A stretch of 64,000 nt of DNA. Origin: Notospermus geniculatus (taxonomy: Eukaryota > Nemertea > Pilidiophora > Heteronemertea > Lineidae). Below the pieces are notes generated by a model that saw only the letters and a program-made list of their open reading frames with translations, made no database searches and was not told where the DNA came from. The stretch is taken from assembly GCA_002633025.1 (NCBI GenBank), contig NMRB01000939.1:54853-118852 (forward strand), in the 5' to 3' direction. Made by a program: the position numbers and the translations under genes. This document shows positions 55,101 through 62,468 of this stretch, in pieces. The first letter of the stretch is position 1. The number at the start of each line of letters is the position of its first letter.

Positions 55101-56037
55101 AGTCAGCGAAACAATCATTCCGCACTTGTCACCGTCGTACGAAATGACGTCCGTCGCTCTCACAACACAAACCAAAGACAGTAGTCACGATGCTGCCCCT
55201 AGTCACATGACCACTTCTGACCAATCAGATAGCTCCAAATTAGATGATAATCACGCAGAAACGGGTAATTCTAGTAGTGAGGGCGTGAACGATGGTGAAA
55301 AAGTGAACGATCTTCCTGCGGCTCTTGACTTGACTGCAAAAAGTGAAAAAAACGAAGAAACTGACAACGATGAGAATGGTCCGTGTGAGAGGCAGACGTT
55401 GTTTTTATTTGGGTCAAAATATGAGATTCAGAAACATGCAGACGGCCACTGGGGTTTGAGAAATGAGCTAGATCTGTTGAATGTTCTAGAGTCGTTTCTC
55501 TCGACACGGAAAACGAGTCCGAAATCGGTCGCATGCGGCCCAGAAAATGGTGCGGACTCGGGTAGTGCCGGCAAGGATGATGTGGTCAGTAGTCCGGTTG
55601 TAGCAAATAATCCGAGCTCTAGTCCTGCGAGTATTGAGGAGAAATCAGACTGTAACGTTGTAGAATTGAACGATTTGGGACGGATATGTAATGGTCGTTC
55701 AGAAGATGGCGGCAGGGAGGAAATTCCAGCCAATCAGAACGGCCGCGGGCAAAAACGTTCCTTAGACGAGGATGAGGCTGAGGAGACAGAGAGAAAACGG
55801 TGGAAATTGGATGGCGACGTCGAACTGGAGGGCACGAAGTTTTTTAACAACATCAGGGACGATATCTTGGAAAATGATGCCGAGTTGGCAGCCATTTTGA
55901 ACGGGACGGATAAAGTCAACATGTTACGTTTCCTTAATGGCGAAGTGTCGCTTGAAGAATTGAACTGTCATCGTGCTAATTTTCCGCTGCTGAAGGAACT
56001 TTTGCAAAACTTAAAGAAACGACAAAAATGTGCTTAG
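42861..56037 (+). CDS. divergent Pax-family transcription factor, homeodomain-less (845 aa, 7 coding exons)
   Basis: Coding joins: 42861-43169, 46223-46381, 47303-47381, 51866-52034, 52769-52906, 53780-53918, 54493-56037. All introns are GT-AG and the frame is kept throughout. Residues 1-182 are Pro/Ser-, Ala- and Asp-rich. The paired domain spans about 185-311 with both PAI and RED subdomains. Residues 312-845 are a long acidic, Ser-rich tail with no homeodomain or octapeptide. ALDLT motifs at 116-120 and 608-612 fit the CtBP-binding class. VKTE (7-10), IKSE (389-392) and IKPD (400-403) fit SUMO consensus. A basic cluster near 750-768 (GQKRSL, then ERKRWK) is a likely nuclear signal. Known: paired domains bind DNA as two helix-turn-helix modules. 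Inferred: a nuclear repressor in development. Closest subfamily is unclear; the RED half looks most like Pax2/5/8 or Pax1/9. Confidence 0.93.
43352..43893. mobile_element. foldback element in Pax intron 1, split by a MITE
   Basis: Same family as 33605-34148: GAGGTTTCACAGATATGGCA, CGAAGTACAAAATATGAAAT and inverse at the right (TCGTACTTCGTGTTT-type). A 178-base pogo-like MITE (43417-43594) sits in the left arm. The arms rejoin as AATGTA and TTTCTAGAGATGGTTGG. Confidence 0.8.
43417..43594 (-). mobile_element. 178-base pogo-like MITE in Pax intron 1
   Basis: Inverse orientation copy, ends CAGTGGAACCTCTCTATTAA and inverse, TA flanks. It interrupts the foldback element, so it is younger. Confidence 0.9.
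44150..44815. repeat. irregular tandem repeat, AACCTGTCAAATCTAAA/GTTAACAATTTGACTTA
   Basis: About 12-14 imperfect units of 35-45 bases in Pax intron 1, interrupted near 44320-44460 by unrelated sequence and at 44504-44541 by a SINE family 2 fragment. Confidence 0.7.
44939..45048. mobile_element. GGGCC-type MITE (GGGYCGTATGCACGGGTCGG ends)
   Basis: Inverted ends GGGTCGTATGCACGGGTCGG and inverse of CCGACCCGTGCATACGGCCC, with a short AT-rich centre. Confidence 0.75.
45103..45255. repeat. 153-base palindrome in Pax intron 1
   Basis: Arms with ATATTTTTAAAATGTCCCAT, then CTTTCATTCC and GAAATCTTCAGTGGGAATG, mirrored almost completely. Confidence 0.8.
45285..45580 (-). mobile_element. tRNA-headed SINE with conserved-type core
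   Basis: Minus strand: GTGTAGTGTCTCGGGTCT head, B-box AGGTTCGATCCCCACT, core with TTTGGCCAAGTTTCTTTGCC, then CACCCAGGTG, and a tail with CGCTATATAAGACTCATTTA. SINE cores of this type are known in many marine animals; I cannot name the family with certainty. Confidence 0.65.
45636..46005. mobile_element. second foldback element of the GAAACACGAAGTA family in Pax intron 1
   Basis: Arms TGAGGTTTTGCAAATCTGAC, then GAAATTCAACTTCATTTCC, and inverse on the right. It is shorter in the middle than 43352-43893 and has no nested MITE. Confidence 0.8.
46014..46189. mobile_element. palindromic MITE just upstream of Pax exon 2
   Basis: Ends TATTCATCGCATCCATGACG and inverse ATCGTGGAAACGATGAATA; interior TTTTGCCCACCAGCTTT. 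Same family as 7247-7402. Only about 33 bases separate it from the exon 2 acceptor. The open frame from 46100 into exon 2 is MITE sequence. Confidence 0.75.
46223..46381 (+). other. Pax coding exon 2 (53 aa)
   Basis: Acceptor TGTTGTTTTCCAG, donor GAG|GTGAGA, phase 0 on both sides. It encodes an Ala run, then [12 protein letters not shown] with the first CtBP-type motif, then a charged Ser/Asp tail. Because it is symmetrical (159 bases), skipping it would keep the frame and remove one corepressor motif. Confidence 0.85.
46410..46900. mobile_element. dispersed GGGTTATA element with nested MITE, Pax intron 2
   Basis: Same family as 27626-27975. Split at 46591-46775 by a 185-base MITE with ends AGGCGACTCTCCACGTGCAA and TTTCACGTGGAGAGCCGCCT, flanked by TAA on both sides (PIF/Harbinger-type target). 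The right end of the host element is missing. Confidence 0.75.
47303..47381 (+). other. Pax coding exon 3 (26 aa plus one base)
   Basis: Acceptor TTTCTTAATTTCAG, donor CAG|GTGAGG, ends in phase 1. It encodes [20 protein letters not shown] and a few more residues, an acidic linker before the paired domain. Confidence 0.8.
47547..47814. mobile_element. MITE in Pax intron 3 (TATAGACAAATCCCAAAT ends)
   Basis: Inverted arms TATAGACAAATCCCAAAT, then AGATCTGCCCACTTCCGCCG, and inverse on the right. Confidence 0.75.
47978..48185 (+). mobile_element. hAT-like MITE (CAGTGTTCTGGCCAG ends)
   Basis: Ends CAGTGTTCTGGCCAGAA and CTGGCTAGAACACTG. The interior repeats TTCAAACAGGGTG. Truncated copies at 30488-30594 and 49268-49372. 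Confidence 0.7.
48289..48611. mobile_element. hAT-like MITE (CAGGGTTTCCGCCAG ends)
   Basis: Ends CAGGGTTTCCGCCAG and CTGGCGGAAACACTG around T-, A- and C-rich homopolymers. Confidence 0.7.
48612..49260. other. repeat-poor block in Pax intron 3
   Basis: About 650 bases without visible repeat structure in an intron otherwise packed with MITEs. It could hold regulatory sequence. The minus-strand 103-codon frame inside it is unrecognised. Confidence 0.3.
49268..49632. repeat. hAT-like fragment plus dispersed repeat with GGCACATGGTCC end
   Basis: 49268-49372 is a truncated CAGTGTTCTAGCCAG element. 49380-49632 matches 57375-57620 (AGTTTTGGCCCGATCGGACA, GGTGGCATAACCC, TATTATGTCCAAACGGGTG). Confidence 0.7.
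49638..49748. mobile_element. GGGCC-type MITE, TTG target
   Basis: Ends GGGCCGTATTCTAGAAGC and inverse, TTG on both sides, 111 bases. Confidence 0.8.
50384..50562 (+). mobile_element. pogo-like MITE in Pax intron 3
   Basis: Ends CAGTGGAACCTCCCTTAACG and inverse, TA flanks; one base longer than the other three full copies. Confidence 0.85.
50599..51173. mobile_element. 575-base element, 8-base target duplication
   Basis: Ends CACAGGCGGTCGTCTAGACG and inverse, with perfect GTTTTTAT on both sides. An 8-base duplication and CA..TG ends suit hAT or P-type. The 111-codon plus-strand frame inside has an unresolved base (50874) and shows no transposase motif, so the element is non-autonomous. Confidence 0.85.
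51237..51605. repeat. dispersed repeat interrupted by a 228-base MITE
   Basis: The TCAATAGGTGTCACTAGTGG block of 18131-18285 is split at 51358-51585 by an element with ends TAGTCCGACACAACCTTCGC and inverse, flanked by TA. The uninterrupted sequence at 18240 confirms the site. Confidence 0.85.
51866..52034 (+). other. Pax coding exon 4: PAI subdomain
   Basis: Acceptor ACATTTTCTTTTCAG, donor AACAG|GTATGT. It encodes most of the N-terminal half of the paired domain: [20 protein letters not shown], then [20 protein letters not shown] and [11 protein letters not shown]. The helix 3 recognition segment [14 protein letters not shown] is intact. The usual NQLGGVFVNGRPLP hairpin is changed to [14 protein letters not shown]. 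Confidence 0.95.
52160..52331. mobile_element. MITE in Pax intron 4 (CATAAGGGACACACTCTGCG ends)
   Basis: Inverted ends of about 30 bases (through TGAGCTACTGC). It interrupts an older repeat (GTGGTGAGGA joined to AAACAAACAATGGTGAAT) that is related to sequence at 46650-46730 and 58950-59020. Confidence 0.75.
52365..52725. repeat. 30-base minisatellite in Pax intron 4, about 12 units
   Basis: Unit TTTGAAGAATATAAGCAGTT, then CTCTAGATAT. The last five units (52585-52725) are nearly identical and the earlier ones vary in length. Open frames across it are the repeat translated. It ends about 45 bases before exon 5. Confidence 0.9.
52769..52906 (+). other. Pax coding exon 5: linker and RED subdomain start
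   Basis: Acceptor TTTGTTGTAG, donor CAGAA|GTAGGT. Encodes [40 protein letters not shown] and WEIRQ. The donor must be at 52907: reading on would meet TAG at once, and this choice restores RQKLLEDFIC across the join. The usual YYETGSIxPG linker is [10 protein letters not shown] here. Confidence 0.93.
52985..53464. repeat. 28-base minisatellite in Pax intron 5, about 17 units
   Basis: Unit GGGAGTACTTGTGAGGGAGT, then GCTTGGAT. The last 15 units (53045-53464) are identical by eye and the first two vary. The 194-codon minus-strand frame is the repeat translated. Confidence 0.95.
53557..53696. mobile_element. GGGCC-type MITE in Pax intron 5
   Basis: Ends TGGGCCCAGTTGCACAAAGA and the inverse of CTTTGTGAAACTAGGCCCA, continuing into ATCTTAAGTCTAA. 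Confidence 0.75.
53780..53918 (+). other. Pax coding exon 6: end of RED subdomain
   Basis: Acceptor ACTATTTTCAG, donor GATGAG|GTGAGT, ends phase 0. Encodes [40 protein letters not shown] and [16 protein letters not shown] keeps the final RED helix signature. Past residue 311 the sequence is unlike known Pax linkers. Confidence 0.93.
54071..54392. mobile_element. GGGCC-type MITE containing a hAT-like MITE, Pax intron 6
   Basis: Outer ends GGGCCGTATGCACCAA and inverse, arms continuing GATTATCTTGAACTCAGG. The inner element at 54096-54263 (GGGGCGGATCCAGG to CTGGATCCACGCCT) is flanked by GAAGATGA and GAAGATTA, an 8-base duplication typical of hAT. Confidence 0.85.
54493..56037 (+). other. Pax coding exon 7: long C-terminal region and stop
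   Basis: Acceptor CTCTTTTCTTCCAG, in-frame through to TAG at 56035-56037; 514 residues. In order: SUMO-type IKSE and IKPD; Met/Gln-rich [12 protein letters not shown]; Ser/Asp-rich stretches; [13 protein letters not shown] with the second CtBP-type motif; a compact hydrophobic/aromatic module [20 protein letters not shown], then [15 protein letters not shown]; a basic cluster; and a helical last module [20 protein letters not shown] to [13 protein letters not shown]. No homeodomain. Confidence 0.92.
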
Positions 56038-56127
56038 TGCGCCGCGGCAATCTTCGTGAACTCTTTATACTGATCTCAGGTTTAAGATGACACCTCATCG
56101 TATGGTCAGGTGTTGTGAAAACACTTG

Positions 56128-56277
56128 GGGGCCTTATTCACAAAGGGTGATCATCGCGTGACTAAGACTTACACGCATGTAACGTTACCAAATGCACACA
56201 CTTACACCATGCATTTGATGAAGTTACAGGCATCTAAGTCTTAATCGCACGATGATCACCCTTTGTGAATACGGGCC
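56128..56277. mobile_element. GGGCC-type MITE, TTG target, in the Pax 3' flank
   Basis: Ends GGGGCCTTATTCACAAAGGG and inverse, TTG on both sides, 150 bases. It lies 91 bases after the stop codon and may be within the 3' UTR. Confidence 0.8.
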
Positions 56278-56431
56278 TTGGTATTCGTTGTGTAAACTAT
56301 GAAATTTTCACTGGTTTACAACTCGAGTTATGAGTTAAGTCAGATATTGGCCTAGATTTTTCGATCTATGTCAGTGAGTGCGTTGGTGATTTCCCTGCAA
56401 AGACCCTGTATTTGTTATGGTCTCAAAAGGA

Positions 56432-56600
56432 GTTGTCAGCGAGTTGACCAATAGGTGTCACTACGGCCCTATTCAATGCATATAGCGGACCCATTCATTC
56501 TTGATTGAGCACCAATCAAGAGAAGTTTCTTTTGTATTGGTCCACTGGAACTGTGCTGCCATCTTTTGGCAATACGTGCGGCTGACTGCTCCTATTGTGA
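56432..56600. repeat. dispersed repeat (GAGTTGACCAATAGGTGTCA block)
   Basis: Third copy of the block at 16049-16205 and 21672-21835, more diverged, outside the segmental duplication. Confidence 0.75.
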
Positions 56601-56619
56601 AGGGCACATGAAAATATCC

Positions 56620-56815
56620 ATCTTAGCTGAAGATGTCCATGTTTGCCCTGTGAATTGAAAATGTCCAAGTTTGCCGTTGAAAATTTCCAAGTTATCCCAT
56701 GAAAATTTCCAAGTTATCCCATGCAAATTTCCAAGTTATCCCATGCAAATTTCCAAGTTATCCCATGCAAATTTCCAAGTTTGTCCAGTGAAATGCCTAT
56801 GAAAATTTCCAAGTT
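56620..56815. repeat. 22-base minisatellite, about 7 units
   Basis: Unit GCAAATTTCCAAGTTATCCC plus AT, with GAAAA variants on the left. Confidence 0.85.
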
Positions 56816-57374
56816 TACATCAACTGAACTTGTATTGAGAGAGATAGCTTTCTCAGACATACCTCTGTTTTCCAAACGGGGTATTTATTTGTGGATAAAA
56901 TTTATGGATGATGCTATTTTCATGGATTTCTTTTTCACTTTGCTGCCTCATTACGTGTGTATTAAAAAAAAATGCAGATGTTGGAAGTTCACACAATGGT
57001 TAGGGGAGTTTGAGAAGGAAAATTCCTTTAGGATGTACTTGATCCGAAAGAATCGTATGACAATCTTATTTTGGTTTATCCAATGCTAATGTGCTTATCT
57101 AGAACAAGTAAAAGTTCTATCCCCAGGCTAAGTACTAGCGATGTGGGGTAGCCAGGCTTGAAATGAATTTGGGCTTGAAAAGTAGCGGTGATATCATTAT
57201 ATGTTGTGTTTAGCAGGCATCAAAACCATTTTGATGTGCAGTCATCACATTTTCTGCGGAAGGTTTATGGAACAATTATGTGACCTGCTCTAGCAAAAGT
57301 AGGCACTTGTTGCAACCGAGGAAAGGGTTAATGGCCTTGCAGGACAATAGCTAAAATGTTCGTTTCTGCTATAC

Positions 57375-57620
57375 ATAGTGCTATAACTCAGGAACGACCT
57401 GCCCCAGATCGCTCAAATGTGTAATGTGGCTCCCTCTAGATGCATGTGAAGTTTTGGCCCGATCGGACATCCAATATGGCCACCAGGTGGCATAACCCAA
57501 AAGTCATTGAAGTCCTGCAATTTGGGAATGACTTGATCCAGATTGCTCATAACTGACATGTACCTCACTCTGTCATTTCACTATTATGTCCAAACGGGTG
57601 GGCACATGGTCCATGGACCA
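57375..57620. repeat. dispersed repeat with GGGCACATGGTCC end
   Basis: Matches 49380-49632: GTTTTGGCCCGATCGGACAT, GCCACCAGGTGGCATAACCC, ATTGCTCATAACTGACATG. Confidence 0.75.
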
Positions 57621-57639
57621 TTTCATATAGGCAATCCAA

Positions 57640-58530
57640 CGATAAACGACAGAGCTCAGTTCCAGAAAGCTAAAATGTTCAAAGGTGGGGAGATTTCTTC
57701 TCCCTGGCTACAGGTACGTCAGTTAGTCTGTGGAGAGGCTTGGGCATTTTGGGCATTGTCAGAAACTTCCTTCGGGCCGTAGAGTGGATACCTAAGACGG
57801 TAGGCAGCCTGGTGAAATCGGCTTGATATAGGAGGAAGCTTGCAATGATGAGTTCAGGTCTTTCGATTATATTTCATAATTGATGTAAGTCCTTTTGGGG
57901 TGCATTGAAAATATAATAGAGAGACCTTTCATCATTGGAAGTTTCAGCGAGGTTTGAGTAGGTGAAGTAACTCATTCAGTCATCATTCAAAGCTCCCTCC
58001 TGATATACATGTGTTGCTACACATGGATATCAATCATGACCCCAATGAGGAAACCAGGTGAGGGGTGGAATTGGATAGGGACTGGGACATGGAACTGTGT
58101 TAAAAACAATACAGATCCATGTGTATCTGTTGATACTCCCAATGCTTCTACCAAGCAGGTCCTAGCACAAGTTGCTTATAGCCGCGGAGTGCACGGAGTG
58201 CATGGCGTTGGTAGCGTCGAGATGTTGGCTCCAAACACTTCTCACGCCTTCTGGGTTTAGGGCGGACTCACGGATAAGTTTAATGGGATAGCCCCAGGAC
58301 AATGTTCCAGTGCCTTAGACGAACTGCAGAAGAAATACTTCCTCACATTTGACATGCACAAAATTTGGTCATAGTCAAGAGCCATTAGTTGCTCCACCGA
58401 GGTCAAATTTTTGGCCTGATTTTTTCGATTGCATATTTTTTATGTTCATAATTAAAGTATACTTGTTGTTAGAGGGCAGAGAAAGGGAAAAATCCCCCTC
58501 CCCTCCCAAGCTCTTCCTCTCTGATTTTCA
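57640..58530. other. no recognisable feature
   Basis: Non-coding. Short plus-strand frames at 57543-57782 and 58009-58260 have no family resemblance. Confidence 0.4.
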
Positions 58531-58537
58531 ACTTTTT

Positions 58538-58700
58538 ATATGCCCGCCTCCAATAGGAGGCGTAGCGTAATGCCCGCCTCCAATAGGTGTGGCGTAATGC
58601 CCAAGTAGCAAATTGGTCATTAGGTATTGTCTGGTGTCTGTTTGTCCGTCAGTCGCTCAAGGTGGCATGTTTTGCAGCTATGAGGCCAGGTCATCATTCT
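58538..58700 (+). mobile_element. element start with CCCGCCTCCAATAGG repeats
   Basis: ATGCCCGCCTCCAATAGGAG is repeated once, then GTGTCTGTTTGTCCGTCAGT follows, the same style as the starts of 20521-21349 and 30140-30480. Confidence 0.45.
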
Positions 58701-58749
58701 TCTGGCACATTTACACCCAGGTGAGCACATGGTCCCTGGACAGTTTCAT

Positions 58750-58840
58750 TATTGGTCAGGAATGGGAATCGGACCCAGGACCCTCTGATCAGGAGTCCGT
58801 CTCGCTAACCACTAGACCATGCTGCTCCTCTAAACTGAAT
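58750..58840 (-). mobile_element. tRNA-like SINE head, family 4
   Basis: Minus strand: GCATGGTCTAGTGGTTAGCG (A-box) and GGGTCCTGGGTCCGATTCCC (B-box). No complete cloverleaf is evident, so it is called a SINE rather than a tRNA gene. Confidence 0.6.
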
Positions 58841-59126
58841 GATGTATGATGATCACTTGCGACAAGCGCCTACTTTTGGTAGAGCAGCTCACATATTTTC
58901 AACAGATTCATGGCGTTCTGAATAATCACTTCACTTGAGTTTTTGTCAGCAAGTGGCTCAACTCTGAGCAGTTGTTTGTGTCATTGGTCTCAGTGTAAAG
59001 CTGTTAGGAAACAATGACGAATTGCCATAGCAAATATTAGAACGTACCTGCAGATACATGTACCCGGTACATGTATTGCTACTTTTCAAGACCCTAACAT
59101 GCCTAACATCGTAAAAAGTCATGCAG

Positions 59127-59600
59127 TGTTATATCTAGGATTTCAGATTGGCACGGTGCAAACTTTGTAAAAAGGGCACTTCAACCTAGAAAAGGTGCCT
59201 CAAAACATTTCTACTAACAGAATTTGAGAAGCTTGCCAATAAAAAGGTCTATAATTCCAGTCAGTAGCCAATTTAAGCCAGTTTCTGAGGTGATATGACC
59301 GAAAGGGACGGTGAAAAAGGGTAGAAAAGGGCACCTTTTCATTCGCGACATTTCTACTAGGCCTAACGGAATTTGAGAAGCTTGCCAGTAAAAAGGTCTC
59401 TATAACTCCAGTCATCAGGCAATTTAAGCCAGTTTCTAAGGTGATATGACGAAAAGGGACCATGACAAAGGGTCTGCAGGCAATGGGAGCTTAAAATTTT
59501 TTTAGGGGCACGGTGCGCTGGGGGTAAAGAGGGCACAGTGGCGCCCCCTTTAGCGGCATGGCGCAGCACCTCTCTAAAATGGCCTAGATATAACCCTGTC
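59127..59600. mobile_element. dispersed element with AGKGTTATATCTAGG ends
   Basis: Starts AGTGTTATATCTAGGATTTC and ends CCTAGATATAACCCT, flanked by GTCATGC on both sides. An internal partial duplication (59160-59280 and 59330-59450) makes it longer than 27626-27975. Confidence 0.75.
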
Positions 59601-59639
59601 ATGCCTTTGTTTTTCACACCTGTATTTTGAATTCTGCGA

Positions 59640-60150
59640 TGCAGATTTGGACGAGGCGAGAATGTTTTGTAAAACAGTCATAACTCTTATAGAGAAGCCT
59701 AAGTTATGTAATTATTGTAAGTGTTATACAGTATATATGTATTGTTATTAATGTATATCTTGTACTGATATTGGAAGTGTGATTTTGACAATGATGATGT
59801 GAATGATATTGAAATTTGAAATTTTGAGTGGCCTTACGGTACCGATACTCAAATTGGGCAATTATTGTACCCTGTGAATATAAGTTTGTGCAATTGATTA
59901 GAAATTAGAAAGAAGAGTGTACAGGTTCGTTATATTTTGCCTTATCAGATGCGACCTGGGCGTTGTCAAATTTATCTCATGTAACTGCTGATTGTAGATT
60001 CTGCCTTACCTTAAGTTGATGGCTCCTTTTAAAATTCTTTACAGTCTACTGTGGATGAAATTTGTAGCAAAAAATGAAGAAGAAGTGTTGTCTAAAGCAT
60101 GAAGAACCTGTGTCTTCGCTTATGAGTGAACAAGTTGTGTTAATCTTTTG
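59640..60150. other. AT-rich sequence, no supported gene
   Basis: A+T-rich, no ORFs or repeats. It could be the 3' end of a transcript, but no convincing polyadenylation signal ties it to the Pax gene. Confidence 0.3.
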
Positions 60151-60159
60151 GCTTTAAGG

Positions 60160-60602
60160 CTAAGCGTACATCGGCCTTGCGACTGGAAGCAACTGAACGC
60201 AACAGTCGCTATCGATGTACGCATTCCGCGCACATCAGTTACGACAGGTCATTGCGGCAACAAGTGGCACAATCCAGTCTTCAATCTGGATGTCTTCCGA
60301 TTGGACCACTCCGGATTCTGTGACATGACCAGGTCTGCTCCACAAACAAAGGAAATTCATTGCTAGCGTGCGTACATCGGAAGCGACTGAAGACAACTAG
60401 AAGCAACGGTCGGCAACGAGTAGAGCATGAGCAACTGGCTGGAACTAGCGGCAACAGTCGGCAATAGCGTTGCTGGTGCGCGTACATCGGCCTGTTTGAG
60501 CATCTGATCAGTTGCTGCTGTTTCCAGGTAGTCGCCAGCCATTGCCACAAACACCATTACCGGTAGTTGCTTCCAGTCGCAAGGTCGATGTACGCTAGGC
60601 TT
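60160..60602. mobile_element. foldback MITE with GACTGGAAGCAACT ends
   Basis: Ends GGCTAAGCGTACATCGGCCT, then TGCGACTGGAAGCAACT, and inverse GTTGCTTCCAGTCGCAAGG, then TCGATGTACGCTAGGC. Same family as 18784-19068. Confidence 0.75.
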
Positions 60603-60670
60603 AAGAAAGTTATTCATCATGAATTGCTTGTACATGTAATTTTACTGGCAGATTAAGAAACTGCCCTGAC

Positions 60671-60836
60671 CAGGCGCGGATCAAGAGGGGGGCGCCCCGG
60701 GTGCATGCCTTCCCTTTTGGCCGGCAAATCTGTAAAATCGACCGTAAAATTCAGGAATTTAGCGCAAATTTCAATGTTCCTAGCACAGGGCACCCCCTCT
60801 TTTCCCAAATCCTGGATCCACCTCTGCTGACCCTGG
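60671..60836 (-). mobile_element. hAT-like MITE, inverse orientation
   Basis: Inverse of 5512-5685: CAGGCGCGGATC to CTGGATCCACCTCTG, with TTTGGCCGGCAAATCTGTAA inside. Confidence 0.7.
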
Positions 60837-60909
60837 TGTTCAAGTCATGGGTATCCAAGTTTGGAAATTTCGTTTTCTTATTTCAACGATCTTCTGGAGG
60901 GGGCACTCA

Positions 60910-61032
60910 TCACTAACACCATAAAGGAATAAACCATAAAAGGCAGTGAGAGACATCTGGTGGCAACACAGGAAGTGTATCCCTCAGTAAGCTCATCGTT
61001 CGCAGTTAAACCTTTATGGTTGATTCCTTTAT
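60910..61032. mobile_element. short derivative of the CATAAAGGAAT element
   Basis: Ends CATAAAGGAATAAACCATAA and inverse of CAGTTAAACCTTTATGGTTG, flanked by CTAACAC on both sides (7 bases). It shares CAGTGAGAGACATCTGGTGG with 23873-24361 but lacks most of its interior. Confidence 0.85.
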
Positions 61033-61039
61033 GCTAACA

Positions 61040-61655
61040 CCCCCTACAAATCTGCCTACCTTAAGTGAGCAAACGTGGTCCCGTTTTAGGAAGAAGGAGT
61101 CATCAGTTTAGGGTTTGTCAGATTGTATATTTGTGTTGTGCCTAGCTGTAGTGCATTAAGTGGCGCGTTATACATGTTATTTATTATAACCCTAGATGTT
61201 TAGATGTGAAGTGTATTCAACATACCATTTCCGAGGTGTAAAATTTAAGCAGACGGATGGAGAAGGAGCCAAATCATTCAACTGATGTGATTGGTTCATT
61301 GCTCTTTGGCTCAGGAAAATCGTCATATTTGATTGGCTTAGCAGCTGTCACATGACCACATCATATGCTTTAGCGGAACAGCATGCGACCAGCATCCGCT
61401 ATGTTTCTTGGGATGTCGCAGTACAAGGTATTTGAAAACTGCTCAACCAAAAAATCTGGACCCTTGAGGTTCTGTTTTCACTTCCCACGTCCCCTCAGAT
61501 ACTTCCAATTCAATTGTATCTCCCACAGCAAGAAACTCAATTTTGTTGTGAATTGCTGAAGGCCTAGTTAACCCTTTCACTACGAGTGGCCCTTTTAAAC
61601 AAAAATACCGCAATATTCCGAGCGAGTTCTGAGTTTATACAGAAACCATGTCATG
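61040..61655. other. no recognisable feature
   Basis: Non-coding sequence without visible terminal repeats. Confidence 0.4.
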
Positions 61656-61657
61656 TA

Positions 61658-61889
61658 CAGTACAGGTCACAATTCGTGTAAGTTACGCGTAACTTACGCA
61701 ACAACTCACGAGCTATGTTACGCGTAACTTACGAGGTGAGTTACGCGAATTTTGCTAGCTACTCAGTGATTTATGAGGCGAGTTACGCAGTGAGTTACGC
61801 GAAACCAAAGCCGTGAGTTACGCATAAGTGTGTGTAACTTACGAGTAACTTACGCGAAGCCGTAGGGATGTCAATTGTGACCTGTACTG
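61658..61889. mobile_element. TA-target MITE packed with GTTACGCGTAAC palindromes
   Basis: Ends CAGTACAGGTCACAATT and inverse, TA on both sides. Inside are about ten GTTACGCR/GTAACTTACG motifs in both orientations. Degraded relative at 7795-8254. Confidence 0.85.
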
Positions 61890-61899
61890 TAGCTTATCA

Positions 61900-62465
61900 T
61901 TGGAAAGTGCTCACTGAGAGCTTTCCAATGAATACCTACATGTATGTTGCTGGGATCAGGTCTCTCAAGCTTGATGAAGTTCGGCAATGTAAGGGTTCGG
62001 GAATAGAAGAGGCAATTTTTTCCTGGATTTATTATATGAGTGCATCTCATCTGTGACACATATTCACCGCTAGAATCATAGCCTGCACTTGTTGAATTGT
62101 TCATGAACTAACTTACACGAACATAAATATGTAATGTGCTTAGTAAGGTGACCTTTATTACTGAAGTATTCAACAGTCATTTTGCTCAATCTTGGCATCT
62201 TTTTACTCATCTTCAAAATCCAGCATTTTCTTTTCCGTTTCAAAGTTCAGAAGCGACGGAACTCATCTCAGAATGGTCTAGTCTTAAAGGACCCTACAGG
62301 CAGCCTCCTCATGGCATTTTGATGCGTTCATCATGCCGATCGGGTGGCGTGAGAATCTGTGACTCGCTCTGGAAAAAAGAGTGGCATGTCACTCAGAAGG
62401 TGAGCCTTAACGAACTGAGATGACACAAGGAGAGAATGGAAGAAATAGATTCTGTCAGATTTCTC
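61900..62465. other. no supported gene
   Basis: The plus-strand frame 62136-62423 (95 codons) is not recognised. 62270-62350 has a faint tRNA-like look (AATGGTCTAGTCTTAAAGG). Confidence 0.35.
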
Positions 62466-62468
62466 AAT

